Assembly: GCA_964470555.1 (NCBI GenBank)
Contig: CAYYDG010000003.1
Coordinates: forward strand, 185,244 to 249,243
Source of the DNA: RBC074 sp964470555
GTDB taxonomy: Bacteria; Acidobacteriota; Blastocatellia; RBC074
Direction of reading: 5' to 3'
Length of the DNA stretch: 64,000 nt
Under the pieces are notes generated by a model. That model was not told the DNA's origin, did no database searches, and worked only from the letters and a program-made list of their open reading frames with translations. Every line of letters begins with the position of its first letter. Positions within the stretch are counted from its first letter, which is position 1. The position numbers were made by a program, and so were the translations under genes. This document shows, piece by piece, positions 34,919-44,044 of the stretch.

Positions 34919-35986
34919 TCACCCTTTCGGCGCGTAATACCCTTTGCGATGACGAACCTTCAGGTCTTTCATCTCTTTGTCAGTTTTGTTTTTCAGCTTG
35001 ATTTCCAGCTTGCGGAAACTGCCATCCGCAGCTTCGTTTTTCGGTTCGTAAGCCAGCAGGTATTGTTGGCGCAGATCGCGTTCCAATTGAGCAAATGCTT
35101 CTTCCAGTTGCCTGTTGCTTTTCGGAATGATGGCGCGTCCGCCAGTGGCTTCACAGATTTTTCGCAATGTGCCTTCGTCAATGCCGTAACGTCCGTGATC
35201 TCCGATACCAATGGCGTAAATCACGACTTCGGCTTTCAAGGCTTCGTCAATCGCGTCGCCGATTTTCATGCGGCTGGTGGTGTCCTGACCGTCCGTAAGC
35301 AGGATGATGGTTTTACGTCCGGGCTGTCTGGCCAGCATGTCCGCGCTGGTGGCGACAATTGCGTCGTACATTGAAGTACCGCCTTGCCGCGAACCGCCAT
35401 TGATCGGCGGAGTCGGCCCGCCAAACACACCAACCGGCGGTGGAGCGACAAATTCGATCTGATCCAGTCCACGGCGAATCCGCGCCGGGTTGGAAGACAA
35501 ATCCTGCATGATGGTCGTTTCGCCTTCGAATTTCAGAATGGCGGCGGTGTCCTTGCCAAAACGAATGACTGAATCAATGAACCGTCCTCCGGCTTCTTTC
35601 AACAACGGCAAGGTGTATTGTTCGCTGCCGCTGACATCAACCAGAATTGCCATCGTCAATGGCAAATCGAATTCCTTCTTGAACGCGAAAACTTCCTGCG
35701 GCTGGCCGTTTTCCAGAATGACAACGTCTTCCTGAGTAAGTTCGTTCAGGTAACGATTTTGTTTGTCCTGAACGCTGAACAGAACGTTGACCAGTTGAGT
35801 GCCGATTTTCATCGTCGGCAACTCTTCGTCTTTCTTTGGAGGTTTCTGCGGGTCCTGTTTTTGCTGAGATTGTTTTTTTTCCTGTTGAGCAAAAGCGTTT
35901 GATCGTAACGCCACCCCAAATCCAATCGCCGCAACCGCCACGACGACGATCAAACTGATGATTCGAACTTTTTTGAACTGTTTCAT
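34919..35986 (-). CDS. VWFA-related acidobacterial protein (copy 1)
   Basis: A 355-residue exported protein: signal anchor at residues 7-32, a Gln/Lys-rich linker, an Ig-like segment (LVNVLFSVQDKQNRYLNELT) near 65-110 and a von Willebrand A domain from about 115 to 320 with the metal site DVSGSEQ near 122. A C-terminal beta strand follows (FRKLEIKLKNKTDKEMKDL). This order matches the 'VWFA-related acidobacterial domain' family (TIGR03436), which is almost confined to that phylum. Role unknown; VWA domains bind proteins via a metal. The start has GAAGGAG upstream. It lies 75 bases after a second copy. Confidence 0.88.
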   Translation of the reverse strand: MKQFKKVRIISLIVVVAVAAIGFGVALRSNAFAQQEKKQSQQKQDPQKPPKKDEELPTMKIGTQLVNVLFSVQDKQNRYLNELTQEDVVILENGQPQEVFAFKKEFDLPLTMAILVDVSGSEQYTLPLLKEAGGRFIDSVIRFGKDTAAILKFEGETTIMQDLSSNPARIRRGLDQIEFVAPPPVGVFGGPTPPINGGSRQGGTSMYDAIVATSADMLARQPGRKTIILLTDGQDTTSRMKIGDAIDEALKAEVVIYAIGIGDHGRYGIDEGTLRKICEATGGRAIIPKSNRQLEEAFAQLERDLRQQYLLAYEPKNEAADGSFRKLEIKLKNKTDKEMKDLKVRHRKGYYAPKG

Positions 35987-36061
35987 ACTGCCTTCTCCTT
36001 CACCGCGTCACGCGGTTGCTGGTTGCCGTTGCGAAAGGGGTGACAGAGGTTTTTCAATAGC

Positions 36062-37141
36062 TCACTGCGGATTTACCTGCGCTCCTGTCACAGTGCGCGG
36101 AGGAATCGCCGTGTAACCGGTCTTCGTTCTGACTTTGAAATCCTTGTGATTCGGCAAACGAACTTCGATGCGGCGATATTTGCCATCGTATTTGTCGTTG
36201 ACCGGCTGGTACGCGATTGAATACTGGCTGCGAAGTTCGCGGGCAATCGCCGAAAAGCTGCGTTCGAGTTCAATCACTTCCGAAGTGAAAAACGCTCGTC
36301 CTCCGGTGTCTTCGGCCAGCTTTTTCAAATCCTTGTCTTCTTTCTTGTCCACCATTCCGCCCTGCACGCCGAAAAATCCCGCGGCTTTGGTGCTGATGAC
36401 GTAGACAATGGTTTCCGACCGCTGCGCAATTTCAATCGCGTCTTTCAGTTCGCGTTCGCTGACCGTGTCTTCGCCGTCTGTCAGAACAACCATCGCGCGA
36501 CGACGCCCGGCCAGCGCGGGCGACAACATCTTTTCTTCGCAAATCTGATAGATGGCGTCGTACATTTTGGTTTCGCCCTGCGCTTTGACCTTGTCAATCG
36601 CTTTGGTCAGCAAATCAATGCGATTGCTGAAATCCTGATGCAATTCAATCTGCGAATCGAAGGTTACAAACAACGCGCGGTCTTTGCGCGAAGTCAGCAT
36701 TGTCTGCAAAAACGAAACCGCCGCGTCTTTTTCAAATTTCAACTTGGGTTTGACGCTGTTCGAAGTGTCCATCAACACCGCCACATCCAGCGGCAAATCG
36801 GTTTGAGCCGTCAGGTTCAAAATCTCCTGCGGCACTTTGTCTTCGTAAATTTCAAAATCAGACTGCTTCAGATCAACCACATACCGACCTGTTTTGTTGT
36901 TGGTCACAGTAACGGCCAACCGAACGTTGACAGTGAATTCCTGCAACTTGGCGGGTTCAGGGTCTTGCTGACCAGCGGGCTTCGTTTGGTCTCCGGGTTT
37001 CTGCTGACCGGCGGGCGGCTGATTTTTTTGCTGTGCATCCTGTGATTGATACTGTTGTGCGTCGGCGGAAAACATTCCGACACAGACCCAAACCACAACC
37101 GAAATGACAGCCGCACAGGCAAACCAGCGACGCTTCTTCAT
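36062..37141 (-). CDS. VWFA-related acidobacterial protein (copy 2)
   Basis: A 359-residue paralogue of the next gene, with signal peptide (residues 1-28), a low-complexity linker rich in Gln/Pro/Gly (about 30-65), a short beta segment (VRLAVTVTNNKTGRYVVDLKQ) and a VWA domain with metal site MDTSNSVK near residue 148, KDRALFVTFDSQ and VVLTDGEDTVSE. The C-terminus ends in a beta strand with YRRIEVRLPNHKDFKVRTK, like copy 1. The pair is probably a local duplication transcribed together. The Gln-rich linker is longer than in copy 1. Confidence 0.88.
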   Translation of the reverse strand: MKKRRWFACAAVISVVVWVCVGMFSADAQQYQSQDAQQKNQPPAGQQKPGDQTKPAGQQDPEPAKLQEFTVNVRLAVTVTNNKTGRYVVDLKQSDFEIYEDKVPQEILNLTAQTDLPLDVAVLMDTSNSVKPKLKFEKDAAVSFLQTMLTSRKDRALFVTFDSQIELHQDFSNRIDLLTKAIDKVKAQGETKMYDAIYQICEEKMLSPALAGRRRAMVVLTDGEDTVSERELKDAIEIAQRSETIVYVISTKAAGFFGVQGGMVDKKEDKDLKKLAEDTGGRAFFTSEVIELERSFSAIARELRSQYSIAYQPVNDKYDGKYRRIEVRLPNHKDFKVRTKTGYTAIPPRTVTGAQVNPQ

Positions 37142-37248
37142 AACTCGACCTCCAAATTAACTGCGATGATTTCAAGGGAATGAACGAGGTTGCGATTATA
37201 GTTTGCGCGGAAGTTGGCAGTAAAGCGGGCTGACTGGCAGCCCAAAAA

Positions 37249-37296
37249 CTTCAGGCAGGCCTGAAGCCAAAATGCTTCAAAAGGCCTGCCTGAAAG
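37249..37296 (-). terminator. Rho-independent terminator after pilin gene
   Basis: On the minus strand, CTTTCAGGCAGGCCT pairs with AGGCCTGCCTGAAG, with an inner GAAGC-GCTTC stem, followed by TTTTT. It ends the pilin transcript before the VWA genes. Confidence 0.75.
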
Positions 37297-37320
37297 TTCA
37301 TCTGTAAAACTGATCAAGTT

Positions 37321-37830
37321 TTATTGCTGCGGTTTAGCCGCTTCTTGGCCAGTCGCTCCGCCGGCGCCCGCGCCTGCCAGCGGAGAACCTCCGCCATGCG
37401 GAACTGCGCTCGGAGTTTTGGCTTCAATGTAACGGATGGTTCCGTCTTCGATGACGTTGAAATCACGCGAAGCCGTCGTGGCGCTCGACCGCGTGGATTG
37501 CACGCAGTATTGATCGGGTGTGGCTTCGGTGGAAGTGTAAACGTAACCGCTGACAGCCGTTCCGCCGGCGAAGTTGGCGTCAATCAAACCGGCCTGGTTC
37601 AATTCGGCCAGCGATCCGAATTTACCTTTCATGGCGCTGAATTGCGCCTGGTTGTTGTGAACAGTTCTGAGCGTCTGAATGGCGGCGGTTTCGCGTCCAG
37701 TTTCCAGATTCTTGAGCAGTTTGGGAACGGCGACGGCGGCCAGAATACCTACGATGGCGACGACGATCAGCAATTCGATCAGTGAGAATCCCGCTTCAAT
37801 GCGGCGGCGTGAGAGATTTTGGTGCTTCAT
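37321..37830 (-). CDS. Type IV pilin-like protein
   Basis: A 169-residue prepilin: a short basic leader, processing site G|FSLIELLIVVAIVGILAAVAVP (Gly before Phe, Glu at +5), one hydrophobic helix, then a globular part with a cysteine near residue 110 and a Gly/Ala-rich tail (GAGAGGATG). It belongs to the type IV/II pseudopilin class and would need a PilD peptidase elsewhere. No pilus assembly genes are adjacent. Confidence 0.9.
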   Translation of the reverse strand: MKHQNLSRRRIEAGFSLIELLIVVAIVGILAAVAVPKLLKNLETGRETAAIQTLRTVHNNQAQFSAMKGKFGSLAELNQAGLIDANFAGGTAVSGYVYTSTEATPDQYCVQSTRSSATTASRDFNVIEDGTIRYIEAKTPSAVPHGGGSPLAGAGAGGATGQEAAKPQQ

Positions 37831-37965
37831 AAAACTTTAGCTCCTTCCAAATTTAGGAAAACTTGTTGAGGGTCATTGCGACGATGCTTGTCACGACGGA
37901 AGATCAGGACGGTTCCAATATTACACACCGTCGCAGAGATTTGCCAAGTTGCCCATCAACGCCAC

Positions 37966-38646
37966 TCACACATGCCTGACGTAACTTCGCAGCGCGACAA
38001 CAAGAGCAAGGAGTGAAATAACCATCCAGGAAACCGCCCAGACCGTTGCGGGAACCATAGTCATTTGCTGCATCGTCACGGCGTCGGAATGCACTGTTGT
38101 AGAAGTGGAAAGCACAAACAGGGTTCGCAAATCCAGAAAAGCATTCAAACAGCATTGCACAGCCAGGAAGCTCAAAAAGAAATGAGCAAGCTCAGGATTG
38201 AAAAGGATCGCAACCACCGCCAAGCCGGACGCCAACAAAATCCCCATCACCCAGGTGATCCAATCTCCTGCCAGAAAAGCCGTGAGCAGCAACACAACGC
38301 CAGCGCAGGCCGTCAATGCAGCTTTGGCGCGCGTTGTGTAACTGCCCAGTATCAATAAAGCCGCTCCGAACGCCGTGCTGGTCAAATATCCTGCGCTGGC
38401 AATCGCCAACGGAAATCCTCCGCGTGTCAGGGTTTCACCGCTGGCATCCAGAAAAACGTGCAAACGTTCCACCTGCCCCAAAGTCAGAATGGCCGCAATG
38501 GCATGTCCGCCTTCGTGAATGAACGTCACGAATAACCGAATGGGATAGACCAGCGCCCATCCGAACGGCAGCAAAGCGACAACGATAACCACCACCGTCG
38601 CGCCCAGCAAAAACCAAAGAGGATCACGATTTTTTCTTGTTCGCAT
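37966..38646 (-). CDS. M50-family membrane metalloprotease-like protein
   Basis: A 226-residue protein with about six hydrophobic segments. The zinc motif HEGGH lies near residue 43 (FVTFIHEGGHAIAA), in the first membrane helices, as in the M50B-like family (PF13398). A second Asp ligand would be expected in LAGDWITWVMG near 130. It may be an intramembrane protease or a degenerate relative; the small size and absent PDZ domain place it with uncharacterised members. Confidence 0.75.
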   Translation of the reverse strand: MRTRKNRDPLWFLLGATVVVIVVALLPFGWALVYPIRLFVTFIHEGGHAIAAILTLGQVERLHVFLDASGETLTRGGFPLAIASAGYLTSTAFGAALLILGSYTTRAKAALTACAGVVLLLTAFLAGDWITWVMGILLASGLAVVAILFNPELAHFFLSFLAVQCCLNAFLDLRTLFVLSTSTTVHSDAVTMQQMTMVPATVWAVSWMVISLLALVVALRSYVRHV

Positions 38647-38771
38647 AACTCCGAAAACGCAGCCTCCTGCTGAAAAGTTCTAACAGCGAAAAACTCTGTA
38701 GACAATTGGCAGGCCTGTGGGGCAATTTTACCGCCTGAAAACACTTTACCGAAGGAGATAGAAATCAACCA

Positions 38772-39194
38772 ATGCCCGCCAAAGAATTTGAGTTGCTGAA
38801 ACCGCTGTCGGAACGAAATCCATTTTTGAACTTTTTGGGAATCGAATTGCTGGATGCTGGTGAAGGTTGGGTGAAAATGAAACTGACCTATCGCCCGGAA
38901 TTCCTGCAACCGTTCACCGTTCACGGCGGAGCGATTTATTCGCTGGCCGACGCCGCGGCAGCGCACGCCCTGATGACGCGAATCATGCCCGAACAATATC
39001 CGACCACCGTCGAACAACGCATCAACTTTCTGAAAGCAGTCAAAAATCAGGATGTGTTTTGCGAAGCGAGCATCGTCAATCTGGGCCGCACACTGGCTTA
39101 CGCCGAAGTGGCAATGACAATCGCGGACGGCACACTGGTCGCCAAAAGCGCTGCAACGTTGATGCGACTGGACGTTGCCCGCCGAAAAGAATAA
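38772..39194 (+). CDS. PaaI-type hotdog thioesterase
   Basis: A 140-residue single hotdog-fold protein. FLNFLGIELLDAGEGWVKMK leads into TVHGGAIYSLADAAAAHAL, the family motif in which the His-Gly-Gly and the Asp-like residue at the helix start form the active site. Such enzymes hydrolyse acyl-CoA thioesters; PaaI acts on phenylacetyl-CoA derivatives, but no phenylacetate genes are near. It is the only plus-strand gene between ispA and dnaA. Start supported by GAAGGAG. Confidence 0.85.
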   Translation: MPAKEFELLKPLSERNPFLNFLGIELLDAGEGWVKMKLTYRPEFLQPFTVHGGAIYSLADAAAAHALMTRIMPEQYPTTVEQRINFLKAVKNQDVFCEASIVNLGRTLAYAEVAMTIADGTLVAKSAATLMRLDVARRKE

Positions 39195-39202
39195 ATCCCG
39201 AT

Positions 39203-39355
39203 TTATCGAATAAAACCTGCTGCGCGTTCCAGCGTCTCTTTGACCGTTTTCCAACCGAAGCCCGGCGAATAAATTTGATAAGCGAAATAAGCCATCAACA
39301 GCGTCAGGGCAACGATGAAAAGACGGTCAAGCAAGCCGTAGCCTTTGTTGCGCAT
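39203..39355 (-). CDS. Small single-pass membrane protein, 50 residues
   Basis: A 50-codon frame from ATG at 39355 to TAA at 39203. It has basic start MRNKGYGLLDR, a hydrophobic helix at about residues 12-28 (LFIVALTLLMAYFAYQIY) and a soluble tail. An AGGAG ribosome site sits nine bases upstream of the ATG. It lies between dnaN and the thioesterase gene, convergent with the latter. No family is recognised. Confidence 0.6.
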   Translation of the reverse strand: MRNKGYGLLDRLFIVALTLLMAYFAYQIYSPGFGWKTVKETLERAAGFIR

Positions 39356-39533
39356 GGCTTGTGACTCCTGTTCCATTTCAACGCTTGTTGAAAGTTACGA
39401 TTGTCGTAATGAACTAAATGCGGGGGAAACAGTGGCGAGTTATTTTTGGTCGTTCAGGGAAAACCAGTCAATCAGGCATCACCGCGACAGCAACAAAACC
39501 TGGTGATTCGTCGCTGTCGCGGCTCAGAATTGC

Positions 39534-40634
39534 TCACAACCGCATTGGCATGACGATGTACTTGAAATCGTAATCGCTTTCGTCCTTTGACCGAAGCTGC
39601 GTCTGCGAATTGCTGTCCTTGAATTCCAGCAGCACTTCGCCTTCCTGAATCACTCCAAAAAAATCCAGCAAGTATTGAGCGTTGAATGCGGCGGAAATTT
39701 CCGGCCCGGCATAATCCACCGGCAACACTTCGTTGGCTTCGCCGGATTCGGAAGCCGGAGCCGAGATCGTCACTTTGCCTTCGGTGACATCAAACCGGAT
39801 GGTGTGCGAGCGTTCGTCGGCCATCAGCGCAACTCGACGTAACGCCGCAGCAAGTTGTGCGGCGGGAATGGCGACACGATTGTCATTGCCTTTCGGCAGC
39901 ACCAGTTCGTAATTCGGAAACTGACCGCTCAGCGTGCGCGAAGAAAGCAATCGCTTGCCGAATCGGAAAAAGAGATGGTTTTCGTTGAATCCGATTTCCA
40001 CCGTTTCTTCGGTGTCGGCGCTCAGGCGCGACAATTCCGCCAGCGTCTTTTTCGGGATCAACACATCCAGACTGGCATCGCCCAGGTTCAATGATTTTTC
40101 GATGAACGAAAGCCGGTGACCGTCGGTGGCCACCATGCGAGTTTTATCCGAATGCACTTCGAATTTCGCGCCATTCAGCGTGTAACGCGATTCTTCGGCA
40201 GTGATGGCGAATTGCGTGCGCGCAATCATCGTGCGCAGCGTTTCAGCCGGAAGCGACATGGAATGCCCCTTGAATTCCGGCACTTCAGGAAAATTGTCTT
40301 TCGGCAATCCGGCCATGCGAAACCGCGAACGTTCGCAAACAATTACGATCTGATCGTTGTCGCCCTGTTTGAATTCAATTTCGGCTTCGGGCAGCGAGCG
40401 AACAATGTCGAACAGCTTTTTCGCCTGCAAACAGATCGAACCAGCCTTTTTCGCTTCAATCGGGCAAATGGTCGAAATGGCCACGTCAAGGTCAGTGCCC
40501 TTGATCGAAAGCTCGCTGTCTTTGGCTTCCAGCAACAGGTTCGACAAGATCGGAATCGTGCTTTTCTTTTCGACGACTCCTTGAATCAAATTCAGCTCTT
40601 TCAACAGAGCGGACTTGCTAACAGTAAAGTGCAT
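39534..40634 (-). CDS. dnaN: DNA polymerase III beta subunit (sliding clamp)
   Basis: A 366-residue ring-forming clamp with three repeated domains: MHFTVSKSALLKELNLIQGVVEKKSTIPILSN at the start, RTMIARTQFAITAEESRYTLNGAKFE for the second and LAELSRLSADTE... to the C-terminal YIVMPMRL, the conserved clamp ending. GGGAG is spaced upstream of the ATG. It follows dnaA on the same strand, with the candidate origin between. Confidence 0.97.
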   Translation of the reverse strand: MHFTVSKSALLKELNLIQGVVEKKSTIPILSNLLLEAKDSELSIKGTDLDVAISTICPIEAKKAGSICLQAKKLFDIVRSLPEAEIEFKQGDNDQIVIVCERSRFRMAGLPKDNFPEVPEFKGHSMSLPAETLRTMIARTQFAITAEESRYTLNGAKFEVHSDKTRMVATDGHRLSFIEKSLNLGDASLDVLIPKKTLAELSRLSADTEETVEIGFNENHLFFRFGKRLLSSRTLSGQFPNYELVLPKGNDNRVAIPAAQLAAALRRVALMADERSHTIRFDVTEGKVTISAPASESGEANEVLPVDYAGPEISAAFNAQYLLDFFGVIQEGEVLLEFKDSNSQTQLRSKDESDYDFKYIVMPMRL

Positions 40635-40932
40635 GGCTTGCTCCCTTTGGAAAATTCACTGGCTAGTTACTTCTAGTAACTAAAAACAAAATACTTTATT
40701 TATCCAGCAGTAGTAGTAGCGCCTGTGTAAAAGTGGAAAACAAAAATAACTCGTTGATGGCGCGTCAGTTTAACTGGTTTTTTGCCTGTGCAAAAAACTG
40801 TTGACCGATTGTCTTTGGTGTGGGGAATTGCTGTGGAAAACTTCGACGAGCGAAAACGTCCTCAGAAGTTCACAGGCATTCACCGAAATTCACAGGCTGC
40901 CATCAAAATGTGTTGTGAAAAATCGAAAAAGT
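40635..40932. other. oriC: Candidate oriC between dnaA and dnaN
   Basis: This 298-base gap lies between dnaA and dnaN, a classic origin location. It contains TTATCCAGC (40700-40708), TGTGGAAAA (40832-40840; TTTTCCACA on the other strand), several TTCACAGG/TGTGAA words, and AT-rich stretches near 40670-40700. No other open frame is convincing. The box count is low, so an accessory origin could also exist. Confidence 0.65.
40700..40719. promoter_or_regulatory. DnaA box followed by TAG triplets (possible DnaA-trio)
   Basis: TTATCCAGC is followed two bases later by TAGTAGTAG. The trio element of basal bacterial origins consists of repeated TAG/TAA triplets next to DnaA boxes, so this is the likely unwinding side of the origin. 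The match is by eye. Confidence 0.5.
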
Positions 40933-42354
40933 CTATTTACAGCTTGCAATTAAGTTGTTGATAACGGTGTGGAAATTGCCTTTTTTCTCTTCGTAAAGCG
41001 CCTTAATTTTTTTGACGCTGTGCAGCACCGTTGTGTGATGTTTGTCGCCGAATTCGCGTCCGATTTCCGGCAAGCTAGATCGAGTCAGATTCTTGCACAG
41101 GTACATCGCCACCTGGCGTGGAAACGCGATTTCCCTGGCGTTTGATTTGGATTTCAGTTCAGAAACCTTCAGCTTGTAATGTTCAGCGACGACTTTCTGA
41201 ATCATTTCGATGGTGACGGATCGCTCTTCTTCTTCGATGATGTTTTTGATTGCTTCCTGAGCCAGCGCCAGATTGATCGTGTCGCCGCGCAGCGAAGACA
41301 ACGCCGTCAATCGAACCAGCGAACCTTCTAATTCGCGTATGTTCGATTTGATTCGCTTGGCGATGTACATCGTGACATCGTCGGGCAGATTGATTTTTTC
41401 GCTTTCGGCTTTTTTCCGCAAAATGGCGACTTTGGTTTCCAGATCGGGCGGCGTGATGTCGGCGATCAATCCCCACTCAAACCGCGAATGCAGTCGCTCT
41501 TCCAGCGTCGGAATGTCCTTGGGCGCGCAATCCGCCGAAATGACTATTTGCTTTTGTCCGTCGTGCAGCGCGTTGAAGGTGTGAAAGAACTCTTCCTGCG
41601 TGCGTTCTTTGCCGGCGATGAACTGAATATCGTCAATCAGCAGAATGTCAATCGAACGATACCGTTCGCGGAACGCCATGGTCTGGTCGTACCGAATGGC
41701 GTTGATCAGTTCGTTCATGAACCGTTCCGCTGAAATATAACAAAGCCGCAGATGGCGATACTGCTCTTTGATGTGATGGCCGATGGCGCACATCAGATGC
41801 GTTTTGCCCAAACCAACTCCGCCGTAAATGAACAGCGGGTTGTAAGTTTTGGACGGCGTATCGGCCACAGCCTGCGCCGCGGCGTGAGCAAATTGATTGC
41901 AGGAACCGACTACGAAGGTCTCGAAGGTGTATTTATGGTTCAGGTGGACTTCGGAATGATCCGCGTCGGAATAACGCAACGCATTGGCCGAAGCAGTGGA
42001 AAAATACTGTCGCGAAGGTTTTGCTGGAATTCGTGACGAATTTGATTGCGTGCCAACTGAATCCGAATTGGTGGTATTGCGTGTCTGGCCAAGTTGCGTT
42101 TGCGCTTCGGAATTTGCCGAAGCTTCGAATGCGATGGCGCAACCTGCGATGCCGACTTCGTCCAGAGATTCTTCCAGCACATCGCTGTAATTGTTCAAAA
42201 TCCAGTCTTCAAAAACACGATCAGGGACTTTTACCTTCAATGTCGAACCGTCAAGTTCCAGGAAAGAGGTAGGCCTGAACCACGTTGTGAAGCTTTCGTG
42301 ATTGACTCGTTTCTCGACTGACGAGAGTACCGATTCCCAGATGTTTTCACTCAT
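40933..42354 (-). CDS. dnaA: Chromosomal replication initiator DnaA
   Basis: A 473-residue initiator. N-terminal domain I (WESVLSSVEKRVNHESFTTWF) at residues 5-80; a linker rich in Ser/Asn/Gln; AAA+ domain from about 135 with YTFETFVVGSCNQFAHAAA, Walker A GGVGLGKTHLMCAIGH, Walker B ILLIDDIQFIAGKERTQEEF; and a C-terminal DNA-binding domain with IGREFGDKHHTTVLHSVKKI. It is followed by the candidate origin and dnaN. A promoter lies about 125 bases upstream of the ATG. Confidence 0.98.
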   Translation of the reverse strand: MSENIWESVLSSVEKRVNHESFTTWFRPTSFLELDGSTLKVKVPDRVFEDWILNNYSDVLEESLDEVGIAGCAIAFEASANSEAQTQLGQTRNTTNSDSVGTQSNSSRIPAKPSRQYFSTASANALRYSDADHSEVHLNHKYTFETFVVGSCNQFAHAAAQAVADTPSKTYNPLFIYGGVGLGKTHLMCAIGHHIKEQYRHLRLCYISAERFMNELINAIRYDQTMAFRERYRSIDILLIDDIQFIAGKERTQEEFFHTFNALHDGQKQIVISADCAPKDIPTLEERLHSRFEWGLIADITPPDLETKVAILRKKAESEKINLPDDVTMYIAKRIKSNIRELEGSLVRLTALSSLRGDTINLALAQEAIKNIIEEEERSVTIEMIQKVVAEHYKLKVSELKSKSNAREIAFPRQVAMYLCKNLTRSSLPEIGREFGDKHHTTVLHSVKKIKALYEEKKGNFHTVINNLIASCK

Positions 42355-42477
42355 AAGGCAACGTCCGATGATGCCGGTTTGGCAGGCAAAAAACGCGCAT
42401 GTTTTCGCGCTTTGTTGTCTTTGCGAAACCGGTTCTTTGAAATCTTTCCTGAAGTTTCCTGACTCGGAAGGGCTGCG

Positions 42478-42505
42478 AGTATACAGAACGAAAAAGTGAT
42501 TGCAA
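42478..42505 (-). promoter_or_regulatory. Sigma-70 type promoter for dnaA
   Basis: On the minus strand: TTGCAA (42505-42500), a 16-base spacer, TATACT (42483-42478). It gives a leader of about 117 bases. No DnaA box overlaps it, so autoregulation is not evident here. Confidence 0.65.
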
Positions 42506-42580
42506 GGAATCCATTTTCAGACTTTCGCAGGCAGTTCATAATGCGCCGACCAATCACTTCATCACACGGAGGAAATCAAA

Positions 42581-44023
42581 ATGGCATTGGCAAATGAACT
42601 GGCCTGGATGGACGCGACGGCGCAAACGGAACTGGTTCGCAGCAGGCAAATCAGCCCGGTGGAGTTGGTTGACGCAGCAATCGAGCGCATAGAACAGATC
42701 AATCCGCAACTGAATGCCGTCATTGCCAAAATGTATGACCTGGCGCGCGCAGCCGCTGGTAATGCCAGTCAGGACGTTCCGCAAGGCGCATTTGCCGGAG
42801 TTCCCTTTTTGCTGAAAGACCTGCAAGCGGCTTACGAAGGCGTGCCGATGACTTCGGCGTCGAAGTTTTTGAAAGACTTCAAGCCGAACGGCGACAGCGA
42901 ACTGGTCAAACGATACAAACGCGCCGGACTGATCGTCGTTGGCAAAACCAATACGCCTGAATTCGGAATCTTCCCTACCACCGAGCCCAAACTGTTCGGT
43001 CCAACGCGCAATCCCTGGGATGTGACGCGAACCCCTGGCGGTTCCAGCGGAGGTTCTGCCGCGGCGGTCGCTGCCGGAATCGTGCCGATGGCACACGCCA
43101 ACGACGGCGGCGGTTCGATTCGGATTCCGGCTTCGTGTTGCGGCGTGTTCGGATTGAAACCGACGCGAGGTCGCAATCCGCTCGGTCCGCATTTCGGAGA
43201 CATTTTCAGTGGACTGATTGCTGAACACGCCGTCACTCGTTCAGTGCGCGACAGCGCGGCTTTGCTGGATGCAACCGCAGGTTATGATCTGGGCGATCCA
43301 TACATTGCTCCCCTGCCCGCGCGACCTTTTGTTCAGGAAGTCGGCGCCGATCCCGGACGTTTGCGAATAGCCTTTACGACAACGGCGGCTAATGGAGCGA
43401 CAGCGCATTCTGATTGCGTAGCCGCAGTTCACGACGCCGCGAAATTGTGCGAGCAACTCGGTCACATTGTCACCGAAGCCGCTCCGCAATTGAATGGTGA
43501 AATGATTGGCAAAGCGTTCATGACGATTTGGGCGGCGGGCAATGCCTGGACGGCGGAAAGTTTGTCGTTTGCCGTTGGCCGCAAACCAACCGAAGAAGAC
43601 TTGGAGCCTGCGACGTGGGCTTTGATCCAAATGGGCAGACGACGAACGGCGGCTGATTATTTGCTGGCGGTGCAGACGCTTCAAATCTTTTCGCGCCGTG
43701 TCGCGCAGTTTATGGAGCCTTACGATTTGTTGCTTTCGCCGACGGTCGCTGAACCTCCATTGCCGCTCGGCAGTTTTGAATCGCCGCCGGAAAATCCAAT
43801 GGCCGGGATGCGCCGTTCAGGCCAGTTTGCGCCGTTCACGGGTTTGTTCAATGCGACGGGACAACCGGCGATGTCCGTGCCGTTGTTTTGGAATGCGGAC
43901 GGATTGCCCATTGGCGTTCACTTTGCCGCGCGTTACGGCGACGAAGCGACGCTCTTTCGATTGGCTGCGCAGCTTGAATCCGCTCGTCCGTGGGCGGATC
44001 GTCGTCCACCGGTTTCGGCTTAA
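42581..44023 (+). CDS. Amidase of the GatA signature family
   Basis: A 480-residue amidase with the Ser-Ser-Lys triad: VPFLLKDLQAAYEG holds the lysine near residue 78, and TRTPGGSSGGSAAAVAAGIVP near residues 148-168 holds the two serines. NDGGGSIRIPASCCGVFGLKP continues the signature. Related enzymes hydrolyse small amides or esters; GatA proper is unlikely because no gatB/gatC accompany it. The ribosome site GGAGG is clear. It is 21 bases before the S9 peptidase gene, suggesting an operon. Confidence 0.88.
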   Translation: MALANELAWMDATAQTELVRSRQISPVELVDAAIERIEQINPQLNAVIAKMYDLARAAAGNASQDVPQGAFAGVPFLLKDLQAAYEGVPMTSASKFLKDFKPNGDSELVKRYKRAGLIVVGKTNTPEFGIFPTTEPKLFGPTRNPWDVTRTPGGSSGGSAAAVAAGIVPMAHANDGGGSIRIPASCCGVFGLKPTRGRNPLGPHFGDIFSGLIAEHAVTRSVRDSAALLDATAGYDLGDPYIAPLPARPFVQEVGADPGRLRIAFTTTAANGATAHSDCVAAVHDAAKLCEQLGHIVTEAAPQLNGEMIGKAFMTIWAAGNAWTAESLSFAVGRKPTEEDLEPATWALIQMGRRRTAADYLLAVQTLQIFSRRVAQFMEPYDLLLSPTVAEPPLPLGSFESPPENPMAGMRRSGQFAPFTGLFNATGQPAMSVPLFWNADGLPIGVHFAARYGDEATLFRLAAQLESARPWADRRPPVSA

Positions 44024-44044
44024 TGAATTTGAGGAGAGTTCGAG

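Noticed and set aside
38430..38450. Additional parS near 38.4 kb (GGTTTCACC)
   Set aside because: Only half of the palindrome is present.
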